Of a stretch of 64,000 nt of DNA, positions 52,105 through 60,336 are shown piece by piece. Below the pieces are notes generated by a model. It was not told the origin of the DNA, searched no databases, and worked only from the letters and a program-made list of their open reading frames with translations. Source of the stretch: DAOUMF01 sp034408935 (GTDB lineage Bacteria > Chloroflexota > Dehalococcoidia > SM23-28-2 > RBG-16-64-32). Each line of letters opens with the position of its first letter. Position 1 is the stretch's first letter. The position numbers were made by a program, and so were the translations under genes. The stretch covers positions 13,960 to 77,959 of the forward strand of contig DAOUMV010000006.1 of NCBI GenBank assembly GCA_034408935.1, written 5' to 3'.

Positions 52105-53301
52105 CTACTCGAACTCCCAGCCCGCGCCGTCCTTGTAGGCGCGCAGCACCCGGCGTGCAACGACCATCCGATGCACCTCGTCCGGCCCGTCGTAGATGCG
52201 AGCGGAGCGGGCCTGACGGTACATCGACTCCAGAGGCGTATCGTCGGAGACGCCCAGAGCCCCATGCACCTGGATCGCCCGGTCGATCACGTCGTGCAGC
52301 ACCTTCGCGCCCCAGAACTTAATCAGGGATATCTCTACCCGTGCCTCGTCGCCCTGGTCGATCTTGTTGGCGGCGTGGAGGGTGAGGAGCCGCGCCGCCT
52401 GGATCTCCGCAACCGAGTCGGCGATCCAGTCCTGCACCGTCCCCTTCCGGGCCAGCGTGCTGCCGAACGCCTCACGCTCCAGGGCCCGCCGGCACATCAG
52501 GTCGAGCGCCCGCTGCGACTGCCCCAGCCAGCGCATGCAATGGTGGATGCGGCCCGGGCCCAGCCGCTTCTGCGCGATCATGAAGCCGTCGCCGGGGTTG
52601 CCCAGGGTGTTGGTGACGGGTACGCGGCAGTCCGTGTATCGGATCTCGCAGTGATTGCCCAGCGTCTCCCCCAGAACCGGCACGTTGCGCACGATCTCGA
52701 AGCCCGGCGTGTCGGTGGGCACTATGATCTGGCTCATGCGCCTGTAGACGTGCCCATCCAGATCGGTGACGCACATGGCTATCGAGAAGGAGGAGCCGAT
52801 GGCGCCGCTGATGAACCACTTGTGGCCGTTGATCACCCAGTCGTCGCCGTCCCGCACAGCCTTGGTTCGCAGGAGCGTGGGGTCCGAGCCCGCCACCTCA
52901 GGCTCCGTCATCGAGAAGCAGGAGCGGATGTCGCCGTTCACCAGGGGCTTGAGCCAGCGCTCCTTCTGCTCCTCCGTGCCGAACTGCCAGAGGATCTCGG
53001 CGTTGCCGGAGTCCGGCGCCTGTGAGCCGAAGGCGAAGGGGGCGAAGGGGCTGCGGCCCAGGATCTCGTTCATGTAGACGTAGGTCATAAACCCGATGCC
53101 CATGCCTCCCGCCTCGGCTGGCAGGTGGGGGGCCCACATCCCCATCTTCTTGACCTTAGCCCGAAGCTCCTGCATCAGGGCCACTGCCTCGTCCCCTCCC
53201 TCCGTTAGGAAGCCCTCATTGGGGTAGATGTGCTCGTCCATGAAGGCCCTGACCTTCTGGCGCATCTCCCTGATCTCCGGCGTCATCGTGAAGTCAGGCA
53301 T
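52105..53301 (-). CDS. Acyl-CoA dehydrogenase, copy 2 (ACAD10/11-like)
   Basis: 398 residues. Seen: FSMTEPEVAGSDPTLLRTKA, VINGHKWFISGAIGS, EIRYTDCRVP, RIHHCMRWLGQSQRALDL, AIQVHGALGVSDDTPLESMY and ARIYDGPDEVHR. The last motif carries Asp where classical enzymes have Glu (YEGT), as in ACAD10/11-type dehydrogenases. The HHCMRW block is also typical of that group. Acts on acyl-CoA with FAD; likely works with the enoyl-CoA hydratase-family gene 39 bp upstream. Confidence 0.93.
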   Translation of the reverse strand: MPDFTMTPEIREMRQKVRAFMDEHIYPNEGFLTEGGDEAVALMQELRAKVKKMGMWAPHLPAEAGGMGIGFMTYVYMNEILGRSPFAPFAFGSQAPDSGNAEILWQFGTEEQKERWLKPLVNGDIRSCFSMTEPEVAGSDPTLLRTKAVRDGDDWVINGHKWFISGAIGSSFSIAMCVTDLDGHVYRRMSQIIVPTDTPGFEIVRNVPVLGETLGNHCEIRYTDCRVPVTNTLGNPGDGFMIAQKRLGPGRIHHCMRWLGQSQRALDLMCRRALEREAFGSTLARKGTVQDWIADSVAEIQAARLLTLHAANKIDQGDEARVEISLIKFWGAKVLHDVIDRAIQVHGALGVSDDTPLESMYRQARSARIYDGPDEVHRMVVARRVLRAYKDGAGWEFE

Positions 53302-53340
53302 GGATCCACTCCTTTCCGACCCACTGTACGGAATGTGCTG

Positions 53341-54141
53341 TCATCGGTTGAAGCGCGGCTCCCGCTTTTCGGCGAAGGCGCGCACCGCCTCGGCGTGATC
53401 CGGGAGGACGCGCACCTGGCGGATAACGTGCCCCTCCTGGGTAACGACGCGCCGCAGGTCGGCCTCGGCGGCGTTTTCGTACAGGAGCCGCTTCGCCGAC
53501 CAGACCGCATCGACGGGGTTGGCGGCGATCTCCTCGGCCAGGCCCATCGCCTCCTCCATCAGTCGCTCGTGAGGCACAACGCGGTCCACCAGGCCGCGCT
53601 CCTTCGCCTCGGCGGCATCAACGATGCGGCCGGTGAGAGCTAGGAAGAGGGCGTTGCCCATCCCGACCACCGCCGGAAGGTTACGGCTGCTGCCGCACTC
53701 CGGGGTCAGTCCCACTCTCACGAATCGGACGGAGAAGGTGGCCCGCTCGGAGGCGATGCGGATGTCGCACGCCAGCGGCATGGTGAGGCCAACGCCGATG
53801 GCGGGGCCGTTGATCGCGGCGATGACCGGCTTGCCGCGCCTGAGTGCGATGGGCACCTCCGGGCTGCCGTCCTCTTCGAGCAGGGGCGATCCGACCCGGC
53901 GCTGGCCGCCGGCACCCGTGTCCTGGAACCAGGCGCTGATGTCCGCGCCGGCGCAGAAGCCGCGCCCCGCGCCCGTCACCACCAGCGCCCCCACCTCCGG
54001 GTCGGAGGAGGCGGCGCTCACGACGTCGATGAACTCGGCCTCCATCCGGGGGGTCCAGGCGTTGAGCTTCTGAGGTCGGTTGAGGGTGATAAGGCCGACG
54101 CGGCCGCGTCGCTCGTAGAGTATCGTCTCGTAGTCCGGCAT
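53341..54141 (-). CDS. Enoyl-CoA hydratase/isomerase family protein
   Basis: 266 residues from ATG 54141, preceded by GGAGGAAGAG. Crotonase fold. Seen: LITLNRPQKLNAWTPRME, VTGAGRGFCAGADISAWF (oxyanion hole), AINGPAIGVGLTMPLACDIR and VGLTPECGSSRNLPAVVG. The two Glu residues needed for hydration in crotonase are not at their usual positions; Glu in TPECG matches the Asp of isomerases such as PaaG. It is thus more probably an isomerase or another crotonase-fold enzyme than a hydratase. Upstream of the acyl-CoA dehydrogenase. Confidence 0.9.
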   Translation of the reverse strand: MPDYETILYERRGRVGLITLNRPQKLNAWTPRMEAEFIDVVSAASSDPEVGALVVTGAGRGFCAGADISAWFQDTGAGGQRRVGSPLLEEDGSPEVPIALRRGKPVIAAINGPAIGVGLTMPLACDIRIASERATFSVRFVRVGLTPECGSSRNLPAVVGMGNALFLALTGRIVDAAEAKERGLVDRVVPHERLMEEAMGLAEEIAANPVDAVWSAKRLLYENAAEADLRRVVTQEGHVIRQVRVLPDHAEAVRAFAEKREPRFNR

Positions 54142-54231
54142 CTCTTCCTCCGCTGCCAGAAGGGGCGAGTGCAAATGTAGCACAGGGGAGGGGGGATTGT
54201 CGTGGGGAGGGGCCGCGCCAACCGCCTACGA

Positions 54232-56622
54232 TTACGGTTGCTGTTGCGGGTCTTGGAGCACCCCTGAGGGCTCAGGTAGGGCTGCTTCGCGACGAGCCGG
54301 CGTCGCGTGCTGCACCATTCCACGGAGCACTGCTACGATTCGTCTAAGAGACTCGATCTCTTTCCAGTTCCTCAAGAAGCCCTGATCGTCCGTTTCAACG
54401 TCGTCTAGATCGCGCAAGATATCGCTGAGCATCTCCTCGGGGGCTTCTTCGCGCTGGCCTCGGAGGTATTCCCGTACAGCCTCGATGCCACGTCTAACCT
54501 GATTGCGAAACGCATCCCTGTGAGGAGCCAGGGAGTGAAGGGCTCTGTTGATCACCCTTTCGGCCAATAACCTAATGCTCGGTGGAACGGCCTTCCGCGA
54601 GTCGGCGAGCACTTGGGCCAAGGCCTGCATGGGAAAGGCCTCCACCGCTGTCCAATCGCCCCGAATGACATCCTCCTTGTATCCAATGACATCTTCCTTG
54701 TACCTCCTGCACACCGCACACTCCTCAATCTCGCGCATGGCCTCCTCCACGTCTCCCAGCCCCAAGACCGCCATGAGATAGTTGGCATGAGCCTCAACGT
54801 CCCAGGTAGCGAATTCCTTCCGGGCGGCGCTATACGTCTTGGCCGTCGCGAAGTCCAGGCGATGGACGGCAAGCCGCGCCACATCCGCAGCCACGACACC
54901 GTACGTGGAAACATGCTCATCGGCTAGCTTTGCGGCGATACTGAACGCCTTGGGATACTCACCCCTCGCGTAGGTCACGAAGAGGTTGCTAAGCTCAAGC
55001 ACCGCGCCACCGGCGATGCTCACCTGCCTCTCTATGAGATCAGCGAGATCTGCCGAGCCGAGAGTGTCCCTAGCGTCCGCCATCTGGCACACGCGCCAAG
55101 CGACGCTCCACATGCCGAGGTAGCCAGCGTCATCTCCCTGGGCACAACGGGCCTCTATGACCCCCCGATTGGGGCTGAAGTCCTCCCTGTCGTGCAGCCT
55201 CTGCCATTCAGGCGGCTGGACGTTAGTCTCTATGAAAACGTATGTCGCCACCTGTTCGAGGCGATAAACTTCCTTGCCTCTCGCCAACCGTAACGCGGCA
55301 AAGCGGGCCCAGTTGTCCAACACATGCTCGAACGAATCCGTATGGTCACTCTCACCTCTGAAGGCTGCGTGTCCGGAAATGACGACGAACGCAGTGCGTT
55401 GAAGCTTGCGTGGCTCCGCTCTTCCGATCTCGGCCCTTACACGCTGCCGAAACGCGTCGCAGGGCAAAACTGGCGCTAGATAACCTTTCCAGGACATCTC
55501 AGGCCCTCTTCCGCTGAGCAGCTTGCTAAGGCGGGCAGCGGCACAGAGCACGAAGCTGAAGAAGCCGGGCATCTCGGCCCACGTGACGGCATCGCTATCT
55601 CGGACAGCCACGAAGAGCTGCCCAAGCCAGTGGTCTTCCCCCTCCCGAGTCTGTATGGGTATCGCTAGCGTTCGCTTCGGGCATCCCTCCCCTGTGTGGT
55701 TTGAATTTGTAGCATCCGTGGGGAAGTCATTGGGCAAGGGCGAGCGGGTCTCGACAGCAACTCCACCCTGAAGACGACCCCTGGCAACACATCTGCTGGC
55801 GAACGGCTTAGGCGGCGGCCCCGGCACGTCCTGCATGCTGGAGGCCACAACGACCATGTCGCCAGCTGGCGTGGGAACATAGCAGTCGCACTGCACGTCC
55901 AAGCTGAACTGATGACGGCCGACGAACTCAACGATCTTAGCGGAAACCCACATCCTAGCCGTATTCAAGTCCTCGTCAGTCGCTAGACGTGGACTGTCTC
56001 GGGATGCAAACATCCGCGCCGCGATCTCAGCCACGGTGGCGTCGATGGATGGCGGAGTACCTCTAGCACCCTTCTTCTTTTTCTCAATCTCGCTCCAATT
56101 CTGACGAAGCACGTCCCGAAGCATCTCAAGGACTCTCTCCTTGTTGCCACCATCGGCTCGTCTGGCGACCTCTCTAACCCGCCCCTCAACGTAGCCGTGG
56201 AGATGGGAGACATCTGCCGGAGTCAGTTTGGGTCTCGTCTCTCTGAGCCCGCGAACCAGCGTGTCAGCCAAGCAGTAGCATTCAGAGGCAATCCAAAAGC
56301 TCCTGTCAGCGTAGCCGAGCTGGTGGCTGCCCAGCAGTTCGCCCAGCCGCTCGCCCTTCTTCTTCACGGCGGTTCTGAGGCTTTGCCAATTGTCACCGTC
56401 GACGGTCTGATGCTCCCTCCTAGAATTGTCGCGCGCGCTCTTGAGCGCGAGTTGCACCTCCTCGTCCCATTGACAGGCCTCGTTTCTGAGCCGTTGTTGC
56501 ACAGACCCTAGATGCTGCTGCGTGAGAGGCACAGTGCACTGCAGTAGACAGACTGTTGCCAACACCTCCGCCTTCTCAAGAACGACATCCAGCAAGTCAT
56601 AGCATTCGGACAAGGTCTCCAC
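54232..56622 (-). CDS. Large protein of unknown function, possible GAF-like and helical-repeat domains
   Basis: 796 residues. No family recognised. Residues 1-190 are helical and charged. Residues about 205-380 resemble a GAF-type sensor domain (FSLDVQCDCYVPTPAGDMVV, PIQTREGEDHWLGQLFVAV, EMPGFFSFVLCAAARLSKLL). Residues about 500-700 look like TPR-type helical repeats (SNLFVTYARGEYPKAFSIAA, AKTYSAARKEFATWDVEAHA). There is a small in-frame duplication (YKEDVIG YKEDVIR). The C-terminus is Pro/Gln-rich. No membrane segment. The gene looks accessory: its codon use is looser than that of its neighbours. It stands alone between the enoyl-CoA hydratase-family gene and the leu region. Confidence 0.7.
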   Translation of the reverse strand: METLSECYDLLDVVLEKAEVLATVCLLQCTVPLTQQHLGSVQQRLRNEACQWDEEVQLALKSARDNSRREHQTVDGDNWQSLRTAVKKKGERLGELLGSHQLGYADRSFWIASECYCLADTLVRGLRETRPKLTPADVSHLHGYVEGRVREVARRADGGNKERVLEMLRDVLRQNWSEIEKKKKGARGTPPSIDATVAEIAARMFASRDSPRLATDEDLNTARMWVSAKIVEFVGRHQFSLDVQCDCYVPTPAGDMVVVASSMQDVPGPPPKPFASRCVARGRLQGGVAVETRSPLPNDFPTDATNSNHTGEGCPKRTLAIPIQTREGEDHWLGQLFVAVRDSDAVTWAEMPGFFSFVLCAAARLSKLLSGRGPEMSWKGYLAPVLPCDAFRQRVRAEIGRAEPRKLQRTAFVVISGHAAFRGESDHTDSFEHVLDNWARFAALRLARGKEVYRLEQVATYVFIETNVQPPEWQRLHDREDFSPNRGVIEARCAQGDDAGYLGMWSVAWRVCQMADARDTLGSADLADLIERQVSIAGGAVLELSNLFVTYARGEYPKAFSIAAKLADEHVSTYGVVAADVARLAVHRLDFATAKTYSAARKEFATWDVEAHANYLMAVLGLGDVEEAMREIEECAVCRRYKEDVIGYKEDVIRGDWTAVEAFPMQALAQVLADSRKAVPPSIRLLAERVINRALHSLAPHRDAFRNQVRRGIEAVREYLRGQREEAPEEMLSDILRDLDDVETDDQGFLRNWKEIESLRRIVAVLRGMVQHATPARREAALPEPSGVLQDPQQQP

Positions 56623-56882
56623 GGCATCTCACCTCCCAGACGTACTGCCGTCGTGTCAACGTCTAGACCATCGCGTGGAATGTCGCAAGTCCGTGCCTGT
56701 CTGTGTCACGAATCTCGTCACCCCCCACAAGGTCGGCACCAATTTGGAGATCTCAAACAGCGTGTCAATGATATCCCCTCGCGCTCACGGCCGCCACGTG
56801 CGTGGGGCGGCTTCGCAGTCAGCCCATGGCAACACCAAGACGGCCAAGTGTTCATTGAGCTATCGTCACTAGTGCGGAGGTG

Positions 56883-57302
56883 ATGGACATGCGCGAGCGA
56901 TTCCAGAGCCGGAAATTTCTAGCTTCCTCCTACCACCAGGCGGAGCAGGAAGACCTTAGCCGGTTTCCCCACCGTACAGCAGAACTGGCAGCGCTCGGGT
57001 CGGTCGGACTCGTATCAGAAGAACAATGGCGCGCCCTTCGTGGCCTCTACCCGCTGACGCCGAACGACCGCAGGGCAAGGATCCTAGCCAAACGCCCATC
57101 GCGGGTAACGCCAGAGCCACCTCCGCCGCCGGGAGGCCCACCACACTCCTCGTGCAAGGCTGCATCACACCGTTCGTCCATGCTCACGTCATCCCACAGT
57201 GGACGCAGGCGGCGGCGCCGGTCTCCCCGCCGACCCTCACCACCCTGCGAGCGCCGGCGTCGTCGTTGGTGGCGCAGGTGGCTTGCTCGGCTATTCGGTT
57301 GA
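56883..57302 (+). CDS. Doubtful hypothetical protein
   Basis: ATG at 56883 with GGAGG close upstream. The first 65 residues are plausible (RERFQSRKFLASSYHQAEQE, LVSEEQWRALRGLYPLTPND), but the rest is Pro-, Ser- and Arg-rich as expected for a wrong frame. Another frame from about 57,258 encodes a glycine-zipper-like stretch (AGVVVGGAGGLLGYSVD), so the gene may be frameshifted. The sequence 56,623-56,882 shows only a possible TTGACA box on the minus strand (56,763-56,768) for the 796-residue gene, without a good -10. Confidence 0.3.
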   Translation: MDMRERFQSRKFLASSYHQAEQEDLSRFPHRTAELAALGSVGLVSEEQWRALRGLYPLTPNDRRARILAKRPSRVTPEPPPPPGGPPHSSCKAASHRSSMLTSSHSGRRRRRRSPRRPSPPCERRRRRWWRRWLARLFG

Positions 57303-57396
57303 CCACATCCCCGCTGCTGGGTTTGCCCTCAGAGCCCTCCTGCTCCGGCCCCACGCCACCAGAGGATGGCCATGCTCAAACAGGTTGTCGCGCTTC

Positions 57397-57954
57397 CTAC
57401 AGCTTCTTAGCCGCCTCGACGAACAGGTCGCTGGTGGCGCTGTCGACGTTGCACAGCCGCACTTCCCTGAGCGAGGAGTCGGAATGCCCGTCAAGGTACT
57501 CCTGCACCGCCCCCAGGATGACCTGCGCCCCCAGCGGCTTGGGGAAGCCGTAGATGCCGGTCGATATTGCGGGCAGGGATACGCTCTGCAGACCCTTCTC
57601 CTCAGCCAGTACAAGGGCGCTCTTCACGGCGCTGGCCAGGAGCGCCTCCTCATTCCCCATGCCCCATACAGGGCCCACGGCGTGGATGACGTAGTTGGCC
57701 TTGAGGTTGCCTGCGCCCGTAATCGCTGCGCCGCCCGTAGGCACGTCGCCGTGCTCCCTGACCCACTGCCGGCTCTCGTCCTGGATCTCGTGTCCCCCCG
57801 CACGCACGATCGCTCCCGCCACGCCGCCGCCGTGGGCCAACTGCTCGTTGGCGGCGTTGACGATGGCATCGACATCCTCCTCAGTGATGTCACCCCGGAC
57901 GACGCGTAGTACGCGCCCGTCGGGGCGTGTGTACGTGTGCAGGACCTCGTTCAT
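57397..57954 (-). CDS. Macrodomain (ADP-ribose-binding) protein
   Basis: 185 residues from ATG 57954. Macrodomains bind ADP-ribose or hydrolyse O-acetyl-ADP-ribose and ADP-ribosyl esters. Seen: VVRGDITEEDVDAIVNAANE, LAHGGGVAGAIVRAGG (catalytic loop), GAAITGAGNLKANYVIHAVG and LPAISTGIYGFPKPLGAQVI. All binding-site motifs present. The start overlaps the leuB stop (TGATG), so it is translated with the leucine operon, an unusual partner. Confidence 0.94.
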   Translation of the reverse strand: MNEVLHTYTRPDGRVLRVVRGDITEEDVDAIVNAANEQLAHGGGVAGAIVRAGGHEIQDESRQWVREHGDVPTGGAAITGAGNLKANYVIHAVGPVWGMGNEEALLASAVKSALVLAEEKGLQSVSLPAISTGIYGFPKPLGAQVILGAVQEYLDGHSDSSLREVRLCNVDSATSDLFVEAAKKL

Positions 57955-59009
57955 CACACCAGCTCCGCCACCAGATCGCCCATCTCCGACGTCGACATGC
58001 CCATGCGGCCGGCGGAGAGCGACTTGATCTTGCCGCTCTGGAGCGCCTTGATCACCGCCCCTTCCACGCGGGCGGCCGCATCCGCCTCGCCGAGCTGCTC
58101 CAGCATCATCTGCACGGCGCCGATGGCGGCCAGCGGGCAGACCACGTTCTGCCCCGTGTACTTGGGCGCACTTCCCCCTATCGGCTCGAACATCGAGACG
58201 CCTTGGGGGTTGATGTTCCCGCCCGCGGCCACGCCCATGCCGCCCTGGATCATCGCCCCCAGGTCCGTGATGATGTCGCCGAACATGTTCTCCACCACGA
58301 TGACATCGAACCATTCGGGGTTCTTGACGAACCACATGCAGGCGGCGTCCACGTGGGCGTACTCGCGGGCGATATCGGGGTAGTCGGCATCGCCCACCTC
58401 GTTGAAGGCCCGCCACCAGGTGTCGTGCACGTAGGTGAGGACGTTGATCTTGGCCACCAGGTGGAGCTGGCGCTTCCTGTCGCGCTTGCGGGCGAGGTCG
58501 AAGGCGTAGCGGATCGCCCGCTCGGCCCCGAAGCGGCTCGTCATGTGCACCTGGGTGGACATTTCGTGGGGCGTGCCCTTGTACTGGAACCCGCCCATGT
58601 CGCTGTACAGCCCCTCGGCGTTCTCCCGCACCACCACGAAATCGATCTCCTCGGGGCCCTTGTCCTTGAGCGGGCAGTCCACGCCCGGGTAGAGCTTGAC
58701 CGGCCGCAGGTTGATGTACTGGTCCAGCTCGAAGCGCACGCGGAGGAGGAGCCCCTTCTCCAGGATGCCCGGCGCCACCTCCGGGTGGCCCACGGCCCCC
58801 AGGTAGATAGCGTCGAAGCCGCGCAGCTCGTCCAGCACGGAGTCCGGCAGGACCTCGCCGGTCTTAAGGTAGCGGTCGCCGCCCAGGTCGTACGTCTCTG
58901 TCTCGTAACGAAGACCCGCGGTGGCGGCTGCTGCCTCCAGGGCCTTCAGCCCCTCCTGGACGACCTCGGGGCCGATCCCGTCGCCGGGGATCACGGCTAT
59001 GCGGTGCAT
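57954..59009 (-). CDS. leuB: 3-isopropylmalate dehydrogenase
   Basis: 351 residues. NAD-dependent oxidative decarboxylation of 3-isopropylmalate; also needed for the citramalate route started by cimA. Seen: IAVIPGDGIGPEVVQEGLK, YLGAVGHPEVAPGILEKGLL, VVVRENAEGLYSDMGG, AKINVLTYVHDTWW and VENMFGDIITDLGAMI (metal Asp pair). The tartrate dehydrogenase/homoisocitrate group is similar, but the leu context decides. The ATG has AGGAGGGAG upstream. Its first codons are repeated twice upstream beside a transposase. Confidence 0.93.
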   Translation of the reverse strand: MHRIAVIPGDGIGPEVVQEGLKALEAAAATAGLRYETETYDLGGDRYLKTGEVLPDSVLDELRGFDAIYLGAVGHPEVAPGILEKGLLLRVRFELDQYINLRPVKLYPGVDCPLKDKGPEEIDFVVVRENAEGLYSDMGGFQYKGTPHEMSTQVHMTSRFGAERAIRYAFDLARKRDRKRQLHLVAKINVLTYVHDTWWRAFNEVGDADYPDIAREYAHVDAACMWFVKNPEWFDVIVVENMFGDIITDLGAMIQGGMGVAAGGNINPQGVSMFEPIGGSAPKYTGQNVVCPLAAIGAVQMMLEQLGEADAAARVEGAVIKALQSGKIKSLSAGRMGMSTSEMGDLVAELV

Positions 59010-59063
59010 GCTCCCTCCTGCTCTACTGCACTCTCTTCGGCGGGGCAGGCTTCAGCCTGACCC
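58978..59063. repeat. leuB-start duplication, copy 1 (functional start plus REP)
   Basis: 86-bp block containing the first leuB codons, its ribosome-binding site and a REP palindrome (GGCAGGCTTCAGCCTGACC at 59044-59062). It is repeated at 59575-59660 with three mismatches. The stop and last 20 codons of the transposase gene also lie in it. Confidence 0.85.
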
Positions 59064-59524
59064 AAACAGACTAGCAGATCGGTACAGTGCTCTCTGCTGG
59101 CCGACGACCAGGGATAGGCTGATGGATCCTCGACCAGGCCTGCCGTCACAGGATTCAGGTGCACATATTCGATGGCTGCAAGAAGCTCGCGCTCGCTGCG
59201 CAGCGTGCGCTCGTGATAGCGGCTCTGCCACAACGATCCGCTCCCTCCGGTCACCCCATTGTATCGGCGCGAGAACCGGCCCTTGAGGAGTTGCATGAAC
59301 TCACCGAGGCTGTGGAACATGGAGGGTATGAGCACCAGGTGGACATGGTTAGGCATGACCGCGAACGCCAGGAGCCCAAAGGTCGTCTCCAACCGCACCT
59401 CGTCGAGAACCTGCATGAACAGGCGAACGGCCGTCTCAGCGCCGAACAGCGCCCTACGGTGGGTGGTGTTGGTTGTCACCAAGGAGGGGCACCCCTCCGT
59501 TTGAAATCGACGGTAGATGCTCAT
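58997..59524 (-). mobile_element. REP-associated Y1 (HUH) transposase, RAYT type
   Basis: 175-residue IS200-like single-stranded DNA transposase. Seen: VMPNHVHLVLIPS (HUH metal site), RSERELLAAIEYVHLNPVTA with the nucleophilic Tyr, and YPWSSASREH. All catalytic residues are present. REP palindromes with a GGCTTCAGCC or GGCTGAAGCC core lie at both ends (59044-59062 and 59537-59557). The last 20 codons run into the leuB leader, so its stop lies inside leuB. Single copy in the window. Such proteins move REP sequences rather than themselves. Confidence 0.9.
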
Positions 59525-59536
59525 CAGGTTCTCGTT

Positions 59537-59557
59537 GTCAGGCTGAAGCCTGACCCT
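59537..59557. repeat. REP palindrome upstream of the transposase gene
   Basis: Sequence TGTCAGGCTGAAGCCTGACC, a near-perfect palindrome and the inverse of the REP at 59044-59062. Together they flank the transposase gene. Confidence 0.8.
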
Positions 59558-59574
59558 CGATAGAAGGTGTGGGG

Positions 59575-59660
59575 CCGTCGCCGGGGATCACGGCTATGCG
59601 GTGCATGCTCCCTTCTGCTCTACTGAACTCTCTTCGGTGGGGCAGGCTTCAGCCTGACCC
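59575..59660. repeat. leuB-start duplication, copy 2 with REP
   Basis: Matches 58978-59063 with three mismatches: 11 leuB codons (ATG at 59606), ribosome-binding site, spacer and REP. It is not connected to a downstream leuB body. Confidence 0.85.
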
Positions 59661-59675
59661 CCCAATAAGAAGCGC

Positions 59676-59711
59676 GATCCCGTCGCCGGGGATCACGGCT
59701 ATGCGGTGCAT
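59676..59711. repeat. leuB-start duplication, copy 3 (probable ancestral start)
   Basis: 36 bp identical to the first 12 leuB codons including the ATG (59709-59711), but with a different leader (GAGGAG 6-7 bp upstream) and no REP. This is probably the original leuB start, now cut off. The rest of the 59,525-59,814 gap shows nothing more. Confidence 0.7.
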
Positions 59712-59814
59712 TGACTTCTCCTCATCGCTCATCGACAGCAGGCAAGGATGGTCCACTCCACCCGGCCGGGCCGAAGTGTAGCACAGGTGAGCGCCTTGGG
59801 TTAAGGGCCGGGCG

Positions 59815-60318
59815 CTACCGCCGCTCGTCCTGGTTCTCGGGCCCAGGGACGCGGCGAGGCCGCTGTGCGGCCAGGTCCGAGAACACGGCGCGGAAGCTGA
59901 TCAGGCCACCCAGCGCGAAGACCAATAGCAGCGGCCAGGTGCGGATACGTCGCAGGTTGCCCACGCCCAGGTTGGCGGCCAGCGTCCACACGGCGGCGAC
60001 GAGCCCCGGCACGAACCAGAGCGCCGCGAAGGTGGAGGCTGCGATGCGCAGGGGCCAGCGCCGTATCCCCAAGCCGCGGTCGCCCACGATCAGCCATAGC
60101 AGGCCGGCGAACCCCAGCACGCCGAAGCTGCGCTCGACAACCGTCGCGTGGGCGGCCTTCCACATCGTCAGGAAGGCGTTGAGCAGGGCGATGAGGGTGT
60201 TGCGCCCGCGCGGCTCCTCCTCCAGCTCCTCCTCCTCCGAGAAGTCGTACAGCTCCTCCTCCACCTTCTGGCCGAGGCCGCGCACGCGGTTCCACAGGTC
60301 GCGGATCGGGTCAGGCAT
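59815..60318 (-). CDS. Small membrane protein of unknown function
   Basis: 167 residues. An acidic N-terminus (EEELYDFSEEEELEEEPRG) precedes about four membrane helices (GVLGFAGLLWLIVG, IAASTFAALWFVPGLVAAVW, TWPLLLVFALGGLISFRAVF). No family recognised. It lies between leuD and leuB on the same strand, 18 bp after leuD. Confidence 0.75.
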   Translation of the reverse strand: MPDPIRDLWNRVRGLGQKVEEELYDFSEEEELEEEPRGRNTLIALLNAFLTMWKAAHATVVERSFGVLGFAGLLWLIVGDRGLGIRRWPLRIAASTFAALWFVPGLVAAVWTLAANLGVGNLRRIRTWPLLLVFALGGLISFRAVFSDLAAQRPRRVPGPENQDERR

Positions 60319-60336
60319 GGCGATCCCCTTGTCGAC

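Noticed and set aside
57199..57909. Plus-strand frame with a glycine-zipper-like stretch (AGVVVGGAGGLLGYSVD)
   Set aside because: The larger part is antisense to the macrodomain gene and there is no good start. The stretch is mentioned only as a possible frameshifted end of the 56.9-kb frame.
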